DNA of 14,764 bases from positions 1 to 14,764 of the forward strand of contig WRGP01000218.1 of assembly GCA_009787135.1 (NCBI GenBank). The letters are read 5' to 3'. Below the pieces are notes generated by a model. It saw only the letters and a program-made list of their open reading frames with translations, was not told where the DNA came from and did not search any database. Numbering within the stretch: position 1 is the first letter of the stretch; every line of letters begins with the position of its first letter. A program made the translations under genes and the position numbers. The stretch is from Bacillota bacterium (lineage in GTDB: Bacteria > Bacillota > Clostridia > Christensenellales > Aristaeellaceae). Shown here piece by piece: positions 8,020 through 14,007 of the stretch.

Positions 8020-8319
8020 ATGGCCAACGCCGTTGAGTTTGTATCGTTTGCCCTCAAAAAAGGAGCTTCCGTGCCCGATTTCTTGCTCGCTTCGGAAAAA
8101 ATGAACAGCGGATCCCTTTCCAGGCTAAAAGGCTATGTTTCCCGCAAGCTGCTCGTTCATGGCGAGACGTGGGCTGACTTGGTGATTTGGGAAACAATGG
8201 AAGATGCGCTAAACGCGGCAAAAACAATTGGCGAATATGATGCGGCCCGTGCGTATTTCTCTTTCCTGGACGAAAAAAGCGTTGATATGCGCCATTTTTT
8301 TGTTGAAAAAAGTTACTAG
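8020..8319 (+). CDS. Small dimeric alpha/beta-barrel (ABM-like) protein
   Basis: This 99-residue protein has the pattern of the antibiotic-biosynthesis-monooxygenase-like, ferredoxin-fold dimeric barrels: an opening beta strand VEFVSFALKKG, a helix, a strand GYVSRKLLVHGE, a strand WADLVIWETMEDA, a helix and a final strand before HFFVEKSY. Many such proteins in Firmicutes have no known substrate, and no catalytic residue can be assigned. GAAAGGAG lies about 10 bases before the ATG. It is 15 bases ahead of tag and probably co-transcribed with it. A stress or redox role would be a guess. Confidence 0.7.
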   Translation: MANAVEFVSFALKKGASVPDFLLASEKMNSGSLSRLKGYVSRKLLVHGETWADLVIWETMEDALNAAKTIGEYDAARAYFSFLDEKSVDMRHFFVEKSY

Positions 8320-8334
8320 GATGGTGTAGGCTGC

Positions 8335-8916
8335 ATGTGTGAAAAAATCAGATGCTTTGGCAATACGCCCATATCCATGGAGTATCATGACAACGAATGG
8401 GGGCGGCCTGTCCATGATGATGGCAAGCTCTTTGAAATGCTGACGCTGGAGGGCATGCAGGCAGGGCTTTCGTGGATAACCGTGCTGAACAAGCGCGAGG
8501 CCTTCCGGAAGGCCTTTGACGGGTTTGATCCTCACAAGGTGGCCCTTTACGGCGACGCAAAGATTGAGGAGCTCATGGCAAACGCGGGAATCATACGAAA
8601 CCGCCTGAAGATCAACGCGGCAGTTATCAACGCCGGCTTGTTTCTGGAAGTCGCTGAAAAGTACGGGAGCTTCGATAAGTTCATCTGGGGATATGGTAAA
8701 GATACGCCCATTACGGGCCACTGGGAAAAAATCGAGGATCTGCCCGCGACCACCCCGCTCTCCGATACGATAAGCAAGGATCTGAAAAAAATTGGTTTCA
8801 AATTCGTCGGCTCGACCATACTCTATTCGTTTATGCAAGCTATAGGCATGGTCAACGACCATATTTCGGGGTGTTTCGTTTATGAGGAGATAGTAAAAGG
8901 CAAAGGCCCGGATTGA
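8335..8916 (+). CDS. tag: DNA-3-methyladenine glycosylase I
   Basis: This 193-residue base-excision repair enzyme removes 3-methyladenine from alkylated DNA. It aligns closely with E. coli Tag along its length: EYHDNEWG near the N terminus, LFEMLTLEG then QAGLSW, the AGIIRNR and GFKFVGSTI segments, and NDHISGC at the end. Residues matching the base pocket are Tyr17, Glu39 and Trp47. The zinc ligands correspond to Cys7, His18, His176 and Cys180. The spacing between Cys7 and His18 is two residues shorter than in E. coli, a small variation in the zinc loop. The ribosome binding site is weak (TAGG close to the ATG), so translation may depend on coupling to the gene 15 bases upstream. Confidence 0.95.
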   Translation: MCEKIRCFGNTPISMEYHDNEWGRPVHDDGKLFEMLTLEGMQAGLSWITVLNKREAFRKAFDGFDPHKVALYGDAKIEELMANAGIIRNRLKINAAVINAGLFLEVAEKYGSFDKFIWGYGKDTPITGHWEKIEDLPATTPLSDTISKDLKKIGFKFVGSTILYSFMQAIGMVNDHISGCFVYEEIVKGKGPD

Positions 8917-8949
8917 CGCCGCAAGGGCCGGCGGGAAGGGGTTCGCCAG

Positions 8950-9729
8950 GTGAACACACGATTTTTATGCCCCCTGTGCCATGGCGCGCTGGAGAGGGGC
9001 GCCGGCAGCGCCCGGTGCGCCAATGGGCATTCGTTTGATGTGGCGCGGCAGGGCTATGTCAACCTGCTGCGCAAGAAGCCGGATACCCTCTATGAGGATA
9101 AGGCGCTGTTTATGGCGCGCCGCACCGTGTACGAGGCCGGTTTTTTCGCGCCGCTGGCGGAGGCGATACGGGAGAGGCTTTCCGGGGCGGTCGTGTTGGA
9201 CGCCGGCTGCGGGGAGGGCTCTCTGCTGGCCCGGCTGTGCGAGGATGCGGGGCGCTATGGCATTGGGCTAGATATCGCCAGGGAAGCGGTGCGGATGGCC
9301 GCGGGGCGGTATAAGCGGGTTGCGTGGTGCGTGGGCGACCTATGCGGCATTCCGCTGGCGGATGAGAGCGTGGACAGCGTGGTGAACGTGTTGACGCCCG
9401 CCAACTACGGGGAGTTCAGCAGGGTGCTCAAAAAGGACGGCGTGCTGCTCAAGGTGGCGCCAAATGCCGGGCATCTTACGGAAATCCGCGCGTTGGCGGG
9501 CAAGTCGCCGTACGCGCGTACGCTGACGGAAACGCTGCAAGCGTTTGAAAGGCGGTTTGCGCTCGTGGAGAGAAAAACCATCCGCTATGCGGTGGCATGC
9601 GATGAGGCGCTGTCCGCCGCCGTATACGCCATGACGCCGCTGACGGCCCATGAAGCGGCTTTGGCCAAGCCAGAGGCGTGGAAGATCACGGTGGATGTGA
9701 CGCTGCTTAAGGGGAGGCGGTTAGTATAG
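8950..9729 (+). CDS. 23S rRNA (guanine-N1)-methyltransferase, RlmA type
   Basis: This 259-residue SAM-dependent enzyme has the RlmA architecture. An N-terminal zinc finger (Cys7, Cys10, Cys23, His27) is followed by SFDVARQGYVNLL, and then a class I methyltransferase fold with motif I VVLDAGCGEG (81-90) and a NVLTPANYGEF segment that fits the post-IV region. Family members methylate G745 (RlmA-I) or G748 (RlmA-II/TlrB) in helix 35 of 23S rRNA; the Gram-positive setting favours the second, but sequence inspection cannot settle it. The start is GTG at 8950 with AAGGGG 8 bases upstream, which keeps the whole zinc finger. It follows tag by 33 bases and precedes the WYL regulator by 21. Local GC is high. 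Confidence 0.87.
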   Translation: MNTRFLCPLCHGALERGAGSARCANGHSFDVARQGYVNLLRKKPDTLYEDKALFMARRTVYEAGFFAPLAEAIRERLSGAVVLDAGCGEGSLLARLCEDAGRYGIGLDIAREAVRMAAGRYKRVAWCVGDLCGIPLADESVDSVVNVLTPANYGEFSRVLKKDGVLLKVAPNAGHLTEIRALAGKSPYARTLTETLQAFERRFALVERKTIRYAVACDEALSAAVYAMTPLTAHEAALAKPEAWKITVDVTLLKGRRLV

Positions 9730-9750
9730 CGGGGCGCGAGGTGATAATGC

Positions 9751-10674
9751 TTGAAAATAGACCGGCTGATCGGCATAACCATGTATCTGCTAAACCGCGA
9801 TGTTGTACCGGCCAAGGAGCTTGCGGAGCGTTTTGAGGTTTCGGTCCGCACGATTGTGCGCGATATTGGGGCGCTGGCCATTGCCGGCATTCCGATATCC
9901 TCCTCCACCGGCGCTTCGGGCGGGTATGAAATACTGGATACTTTCAAATTGAACAAGCAGATCATCACCATGGACGATTATTTGTTTCTCATTACCGCGC
10001 TGAAAGGCATGTGCTCCGCGTACGACAGCAAAAAGATCAACGCCACGCTTGAAAAGCTGCTGACCGCCGGGCGTTGCGAGGCGGAAGAACAGCGGGTATT
10101 CATTGACTTTGGCGTGGTGAGGGAAGGGGACAGTATAGCCGAATATGTCCGGCAGATCGAAGAAGCGATCCATGATAAGGTGACGGTCGAGTTTCGCTAT
10201 ACGGATGGCGCGGGCCGGCAGAGCCGCAGAAGGGTCGAGCCGCTGGCCTTGCACTACCGCTGGTATGCATGGTATCTGCTTGCCTATTGTACGGATAAAA
10301 ACGATTACCGGTTTTTTAAACTCAATCGAATGGAAAATATAACGGTTGCCGGGGAGCTGTTTTCGCATGCCCATGGGAATATCCCGGAATTGCTGGAAAG
10401 GCAGTGGAGCAGCGACGGCCGCCGGTGCTGCCGCGTTAAGCTGCTATGCAAAGCACAGGCGCGGGCGCCGGTGATCGAATATTTGAAAGGCGAAATCATG
10501 GAAGAACATGCAAACGGGGATTTTATTATGGCGATGTATGTGCCGGAAAACGAGCGCATGTGGTTTTCGCTGCTCCTGGGCTTTGGCGATGCGGTTACCG
10601 TATTGGAACCGCGGGAGGTTGTGGAGAGAATAAAAGAAAAAATTGCCGAGATCCAAAGCATCTATAAAAATTAA
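9751..10674 (+). CDS. YafY-family HTH/WYL transcriptional regulator
   Basis: This 307-residue regulator has an N-terminal winged helix (residues 1-60: RLIGITMYLLNR, then a recognition segment VSVRTIVRDIGAL and the wing GGYEIL) and a WYL ligand-sensing domain around 138-215, with Trp174-Tyr175-Leu176. The start is TTG at 9751 with GAGGTG 7 bases upstream. An in-frame stop (TAA at 9745) lies immediately before, so no longer form exists. The nearby ATG at 9747 is out of frame. It probably shares a transcript with the methyltransferase gene 21 bases upstream. A dyad starting at its own stop codon (10674-10691) is a candidate operator for it. The ligand is unknown. Confidence 0.92.
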   Translation: MKIDRLIGITMYLLNRDVVPAKELAERFEVSVRTIVRDIGALAIAGIPISSSTGASGGYEILDTFKLNKQIITMDDYLFLITALKGMCSAYDSKKINATLEKLLTAGRCEAEEQRVFIDFGVVREGDSIAEYVRQIEEAIHDKVTVEFRYTDGAGRQSRRRVEPLALHYRWYAWYLLAYCTDKNDYRFFKLNRMENITVAGELFSHAHGNIPELLERQWSSDGRRCCRVKLLCKAQARAPVIEYLKGEIMEEHANGDFIMAMYVPENERMWFSLLLGFGDAVTVLEPREVVERIKEKIAEIQSIYKN

Positions 10675-10708
10675 CGACAGACAGGTGTCGTCAATGCCCT
10701 GTTATAGT
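10674..10708 (+). promoter_or_regulatory. Dyad operator with candidate promoter for the DUF3795-GNAT gene
   Basis: ACGACA (10674-10679) and TGTCGT (10686-10691) form a perfect 6-bp dyad with a 6-base centre. Nested within it is GACAGGTGTC (10680-10689). A candidate promoter, CAGACA (10678-10683), a 19-base spacer and TATAGT (10703-10708), places the dyad over the -35. The dyad is seen directly. That it binds the WYL regulator encoded just upstream is an inference from position. Confidence 0.5.
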
Positions 10709-10736
10709 GAAAGCAAAAAATAACGGAGGCAAACTC

Positions 10737-11663
10737 ATGACGGCAAAAGAAATTGAGCAAAATTACGGCATTTGCGGGTTGGCATGCGCCCTGTGCGGCG
10801 ATAGGGAAAATTGCGCGGGGTGTCTGGCCAAAGAAGATTCCTGCGATGTGAAGGCCTGCTGTCGGTCCAAAAATCTTACCCATTGTTTTCTTTGCGACGC
10901 ATACCCCTGCGATAAGGATATGCACAAGGGCAAACGAGGAAGGGCCTTTAACACGGTCGCGAGAAAGGAAGGCTTGCATGCGCTCGCCGCGTATTTGTAC
11001 GCCAATTACAATCGTGGCGTTGCCTATCATAGGCCCGGCGGTTTGACGGGCGATTATGACAGATGCGAAACCGAGCGGGAAGTCATCGCGCTGCTGAAAA
11101 ACGGCAGGCCTGATCCGTATGACCGTTGCCCTGTCTATGAGAGCGAGCGTTTTCTTTTGCGGCTGGTATCCGTAGACGACGCGGAGGATTTGCTGGCATG
11201 TTACAAAAACCCCACGATCAGCGTGCAGGGGAACGCGGAAAATTGCGAGTATGGCTATGGCGCCCAATCGCTCGGGGCGATGCGGGATTGCATCCGCCGC
11301 TGGCTGGAAGAATATGAAAACCGGTGTTTTATCCGCTTTAGTATCCTGGATAAGCAAAAGAATAAGGCGGCCGGCACGGTTGAGATATTCGGCGGCTGGC
11401 ATGGACGGCCCAGTGTTTTGCGTATAGACACCGCGTCCCCATATGAAAATGAGGAGGCTCTTTGGGAACTGTTGAAAATTTCCGATTCGTTTTTCCGCGA
11501 TATCAAGTGCGGGGAAATTGTTTCAAAGGGTGTGCCCGAAGCGGTCTGCAGGATCAACGCGCTTACGAAAAACGGCTACACCGCTTATCCCGTGAACACG
11601 CAATGGGACCGTGAGCATTATTATATAAAAAGAGGGCCTGAACAAAGAACGAACCCCAGTTGA
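10737..11663 (+). CDS. DUF3795-like Cys-rich domain fused to a GNAT-type acetyltransferase domain
   Basis: This 308-residue two-part protein begins with a Cys-rich segment containing eleven cysteines within residues 13-58 (CGLACALC, CAGC, CDVKACC, CFLCDAYPC), the pattern of DUF3795-type putative zinc or metal-binding proteins. From about 136 a GNAT-like fold begins with SERFLLRLVSVDDAEDL, running through FIRFSILD and AAGTVEIFGG to INALTKNGY. The catalytic acetyl-CoA loop is not obvious, so activity is uncertain. The ATG at 10737 follows GGAGG at 7 bases. A GTG 30 bases upstream in frame would place that SD inside the gene and is rejected. It lies after the WYL regulator, with a dyad between, and may be its target. 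Its stop codon overlaps the -35 of the next promoter. Confidence 0.78.
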   Translation: MTAKEIEQNYGICGLACALCGDRENCAGCLAKEDSCDVKACCRSKNLTHCFLCDAYPCDKDMHKGKRGRAFNTVARKEGLHALAAYLYANYNRGVAYHRPGGLTGDYDRCETEREVIALLKNGRPDPYDRCPVYESERFLLRLVSVDDAEDLLACYKNPTISVQGNAENCEYGYGAQSLGAMRDCIRRWLEEYENRCFIRFSILDKQKNKAAGTVEIFGGWHGRPSVLRIDTASPYENEEALWELLKISDSFFRDIKCGEIVSKGVPEAVCRINALTKNGYTAYPVNTQWDREHYYIKRGPEQRTNPS

Positions 11664-11688
11664 CACTGGCGCCAAACCATGCTATCCT
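11660..11688 (+). promoter_or_regulatory. Promoter of the cobalamin riboswitch-btuF unit
   Basis: A perfect TTGACA (11660-11665), a 17-base spacer and TATCCT (11683-11688) form a sigma-A-type promoter. The -35 overlaps the TGA stop codon of the preceding gene. The predicted start, near 11695, falls just before the riboswitch. Confidence 0.75.
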
Positions 11689-11702
11689 GTCCATGAAAAC
11701 CG

Positions 11703-11893
11703 CATATACGCCATCACGGTGCGCACGCTGTGCGAGAATAGGGAATCAGGTGAGACGCCTGAGCGGACCTGCCGCCGTATGGGGGAGTTTCTTTCCAACA
11801 CGCCACTGAACCCTTGGGAAGGCGGGAGAGACGATGAGCCCAAGCCGGAAGACCTGCCGAAGATGGAGGCGCGAAGTCCACAGGAATTGGACG
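11703..11893 (+). promoter_or_regulatory. Cobalamin (B12) riboswitch
   Basis: Conserved core elements appear in the usual order: GGGAATCAGGTGAGACGCC (from 11741) followed by GAGCGGACCTGCCGCCGT, then CGCCACTG (from 11801), then the B12 box AAGCCGGAAGACCTGCC (11842-11858). A following hairpin, GTCCA (11876-11880) with TGGAC (11888-11892), has loop CAGGAAT, whose GGAA could pair with TTCC at 11793-11796. That would be the expected type of loop-loop kissing contact. An intrinsic terminator follows at 11924, so the likely mode is B12-induced transcription termination upstream of btuF. The outer limits are approximate. Confidence 0.92.
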
Positions 11894-11923
11894 CTGGCCG
11901 CGATGGAAGTCCGCTGTATTTCC

Positions 11924-11956
11924 GCGTCCCTGCCCTGTGGCAAGGGGCGCTTTTTT
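11924..11956 (+). terminator. Riboswitch expression-platform terminator
   Basis: GCGTCCCTGCC pairs with GGCAAGGGGCGC (one bulged A, one G-U pair) around a CTGT loop and runs straight into six T's. It lies between the B12 box and the btuF start, 28 bases before the ATG, as expected for a transcriptional OFF switch. Confidence 0.93.
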
Positions 11957-11983
11957 ATGCGAAAACGATGAGGAGGCAAACCC

Positions 11984-12874
11984 ATGATGAAGAAAACGCA
12001 AGCCCTGCTCCTGTGCCTGGCGCTGCTGTGCGTGAGCGCGTGCGCCATGGCGGATGTGCCCGCGCGGGACCGGGCCGGCAACGCGATCGCCGTACCCCAA
12101 ACCGTTCAAACGATCGTTTCCCTCGCGCCGTCCATCACGCGGGTGATCGTGGACCTTGGCATGGGGGACAGGCTGGTGGCTGTGGACATGTATTCCGTCG
12201 GCATTGAGGGGCTGCCGGAAGACCTGCCGGCGCTGGACGCCATGGCGCCGGACGCGGAGCGGCTGATCGCGCTGATGCCGGACATTGTGCTGGCGAGCGG
12301 CATGTCGCTGGTGGGGGAAGGCGACGCGCTGAACATGCTGACAGACCTTGGCGTATGCGTGGCGTACATCCCGTCCTCCAATAGCATCGCGGGCATCATG
12401 GACGATATTTTGTTTATCGGCCAGGCAGTGGGCAATGAGGAAGGCAGCCTGGCGCTATGCGATGCGATGACCGCGGCCATTGACGCCCTGCGCGCGGAGG
12501 CGAGCGAGCCTGTGCCCGTATATTTTGAGATCGGCTCTATGCCCGCGCTGTACAGCTTTGGGAGCGATACGTTTCTGGACGAGATGATTACGCTGTTGGG
12601 CGGCCGCAACATCTTTGGGGACAAGCAGGGCTGGCTCAGCGTGGCGGATGAATCCGTGATCGCCCTAAGCCCGGCCATTATTTTCACCAACGAGGACTGG
12701 AATCCAAATGCCGTTCAGGATATTATAAGCCGCCCGGGCTGGGAGAGCGTGGACGCCGTTACGAAGGGGAAGGTGTTCTTGATTGACGGGAACGCGTCCT
12801 CACAGCCGAACCACCGCATCGTGCTGGCGCTGGAGGAGATGGCGAAAGCGTTTGATAATAATGCTATACGCTGA
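11984..12874 (+). CDS. btuF: Vitamin B12 ABC transporter substrate-binding lipoprotein (BtuF-like)
   Basis: This 296-residue type III (TroA/BtuF-like) binding protein is anchored to the outer face of the membrane. The signal peptide ends in a lipobox, VSAC, with Cys20 the lipidated residue. The mature part opens with RDRAGNAIAVPQTVQTIVSL and contains LAPSITRVIVDLG, then MPDIVLAS, as in the periplasmic-binding family that carries cobalamin and iron-siderophores. The cobalamin riboswitch upstream makes B12 or a corrinoid the likely ligand; without it a siderophore would be equally possible. AGGAGG lies 7 bases before the first of two ATGs. No BtuC permease or BtuD ATPase follows: the next gene is convergent. 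The transporter must use components encoded elsewhere. Confidence 0.88.
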   Translation: MMKKTQALLLCLALLCVSACAMADVPARDRAGNAIAVPQTVQTIVSLAPSITRVIVDLGMGDRLVAVDMYSVGIEGLPEDLPALDAMAPDAERLIALMPDIVLASGMSLVGEGDALNMLTDLGVCVAYIPSSNSIAGIMDDILFIGQAVGNEEGSLALCDAMTAAIDALRAEASEPVPVYFEIGSMPALYSFGSDTFLDEMITLLGGRNIFGDKQGWLSVADESVIALSPAIIFTNEDWNPNAVQDIISRPGWESVDAVTKGKVFLIDGNASSQPNHRIVLALEEMAKAFDNNAIR

Positions 12875-12936
12875 ATCGCCCTGGGCTTGAATTGTTCACA
12901 TTTTTGTTTCACTAGGATGGGCGCTTTACGATAGGA

Positions 12937-13431
12937 TCACTCCTCAAGCGAGATCAGCAGGATCTCGGAGAGCGGCACGGAATGCGCCTTGCCGCCGACG
13001 GTCTCCTCTATCGTAAGCTTTAGGGCGTCAAGCGGCGTATCCCCGGGGACCACAAACATCATATCAAAGGCAGCCTGACGCGGTGACATGCTGAATACGC
13101 CCGGCGCGGACAGGAACAAAATGGAGTGGGGGAAGAAGGCCACAGCCGTGTAGGTATGCCCGCTTGCGTCCTCCACGGAAAACATGTCGACATGATCCGC
13201 AATGTCAAAGATGTCGATCCGCTCCTCCATGGGCTTGAATGTTATAACGATATAGCGTTCTCCCACGGGCTCCGGTTTGCCCTCGATCCGCGCGGGGCTA
13301 TCCTCCACGCATTTTACGGCCAGCGTGTGGGAGAGCCAAGGTATTTGCGGCATCCCTTCCGCGGCCAGCGCCGCGCCAACGCAGCAAAGCGCAAGGATGC
13401 CTGCCGTAAGCAGCGTTCGTCCCGCTTTCAT
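12937..13431 (-). CDS. Secreted protein of unknown function
   Basis: This 164-residue protein is not recognised. It begins MKAGR, followed by a hydrophobic stretch and an Ala-rich end (GAALAAEG), a clear signal peptide with likely signal peptidase I cleavage near residue 24. The mature part of about 140 residues has alternating strands (ERYIVITF, HTYTAVAFFP, HSILFLS, FDMMFVVPGD, ALKLTIEET), suggesting a beta-sandwich exported domain. The start at 13431 is preferred over an upstream in-frame ATG at 13560 for two reasons: it directly precedes the signal peptide and has an AAAGGTG SD, and a good promoter (-10 at 13490-13485) lies between the two. It is divergent from the T-box-trpX unit and convergent with btuF. 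No partner gene suggests a role. Confidence 0.75.
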   Translation of the reverse strand: MKAGRTLLTAGILALCCVGAALAAEGMPQIPWLSHTLAVKCVEDSPARIEGKPEPVGERYIVITFKPMEERIDIFDIADHVDMFSVEDASGHTYTAVAFFPHSILFLSAPGVFSMSPRQAAFDMMFVVPGDTPLDALKLTIEETVGGKAHSVPLSEILLISLEE

Positions 13432-13484
13432 GCCACACCTTTCTGGAAGGCCGGCGGTTTTCCGCGGCCGTGCCATTGTAAGGC

Positions 13485-13513
13485 AGTATACCATGGCGGA
13501 AGGGCGTCGGCAA
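13485..13513 (-). promoter_or_regulatory. Candidate promoter of the secreted-protein gene
   Basis: On the minus strand, TTGCCG (13513-13508), a 17-base spacer and TATACT (13490-13485) give a good sigma-A match about 54 bases upstream of the ATG at 13431. It supports the shorter start of that gene. Confidence 0.6.
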
Positions 13514-13566
13514 CGCTGAAACGTGCGGACATATGAAAAGCACAAGGTAAAATATGACAAAATTGC

Positions 13567-13594
13567 TTGACATCGCGAAAAACACGTATATAAT
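13567..13594 (+). promoter_or_regulatory. Promoter of the T-box-trpX unit
   Basis: Perfect TTGACA (13567-13572) and perfect TATAAT (13589-13594) hexamers are separated by 16 bases. Transcription would begin near 13601, just ahead of T-box stem I. This is the strongest promoter match in the window. Confidence 0.88.
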
Positions 13595-13610
13595 GCTTTT
13601 ATACTGAAAC

Positions 13611-13865
13611 CTGTGAGGAAGACGAGTATTCAAGGAAGGTTCCATCAAGAGAGCCGCAGGCGCTGGAATTGCGGCGGGGTACGCCTTGAGGAATGGACTT
13701 CTGAGGGCGGCGTGAACGGCTTTGGCCCAGTAGCAGCCGACGGTTTCCCACCGTTAGCGGGGAGCGCGCATGCTGGTGCGCGGCAAAGCGGCCGGATACG
13801 GCAATTGGGGTGGTACCGCAGGAGCAATCGGCTCTTGTCCCTTACGGTGGGGGCAAGGGCTTTTT
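13611..13865 (+). promoter_or_regulatory. T-box leader, tryptophan (UGG) specifier
   Basis: Conserved T-box parts run in order: GAGGAAGACGAGTA at the base of stem I, the AGAGAGC element, a stem III region (GACGG with CCGTTA), the T-box AATTGGGGTGGTACCGCA (13803-13820), and a terminator. Stem I can be paired by hand: GAAG (13618-13621) with CTTC (13698-13701), and TCAAGG (13630-13635) with CCTTGA (13684-13689). That leaves a specifier loop strand reading GGAATGGA, which sets the specifier as TGG (13694-13696), i.e. Trp. Uncharged tRNA-Trp would therefore stabilise the antiterminator and turn on trpX. The antiterminator bulge is TGGT. Confidence 0.95.
13831..13865 (+). terminator. T-box intrinsic terminator
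   Basis: GCTCTTGTCCC pairs with GGGGCAAGGGC (11 bp including two G-U pairs) and is followed by TTTTT. Its 5' arm comes directly after the antiterminator region, as required for the competing T-box structures. Confidence 0.92.
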
Positions 13866-13895
13866 GTATGGTTATTTTGAAAGGAGCGATCACGG

Positions 13896-13919
13896 ATGAC
13901 GTGGCGATGGCGATGGTGA
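13896..13919 (+). CDS. Trp-rich leader peptide (7 codons)
   Basis: ATG ACG TGG CGA TGG CGA TGG TGA encodes Met-Thr-Trp-Arg-Trp-Arg-Trp-stop. A strong SD, AAAGGAG (13880-13886), lies 9 bases upstream, so translation is likely. It sits between the Trp T-box terminator (ends 13865) and trpX (starts 14008). Three Trp codons in seven, with the last next to the stop, resemble amino-acid-sensing leader peptides. The Bacillus rtpA (anti-TRAP) operon has the same order: Trp T-box, then a short Trp-codon leader peptide, then the gene. Here the stop codon is about 75 bases from the trpX SD, so simple occlusion by a ribosome paused at the stop is less direct. The repeated GGCGAT unit could also arise by chance. 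A GTG in another frame at 13901 has poorer SD spacing. Confidence 0.65.
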   Translation: MTWRWRW

Positions 13920-14007
13920 AGCGAACTTCCGTATCATATACGTATGCCCGCAATCCCAATGATCCGCGTAATGACAACGATCTGCATAATGAAAGGAAGG
14001 GAATTCC

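Noticed and set aside
10707..10736. GTG start of the DUF3795-GNAT gene, 30 bases upstream
   Set aside because: GGAGG at 7 bases before the ATG at 10737 marks the real start, and the GTG overlaps the candidate -10.
12875..12936. Terminator between the convergent btuF and secreted-protein genes
   Set aside because: GCCCTGGGC cannot form a loop of workable size and no stem is followed by a T-run, so no terminator is called.
13432..13560. Longer start of the secreted protein at 13560
   Set aside because: It would put 43 non-signal residues before the signal peptide and start upstream of the best promoter; the ATG at 13431 has a good SD.
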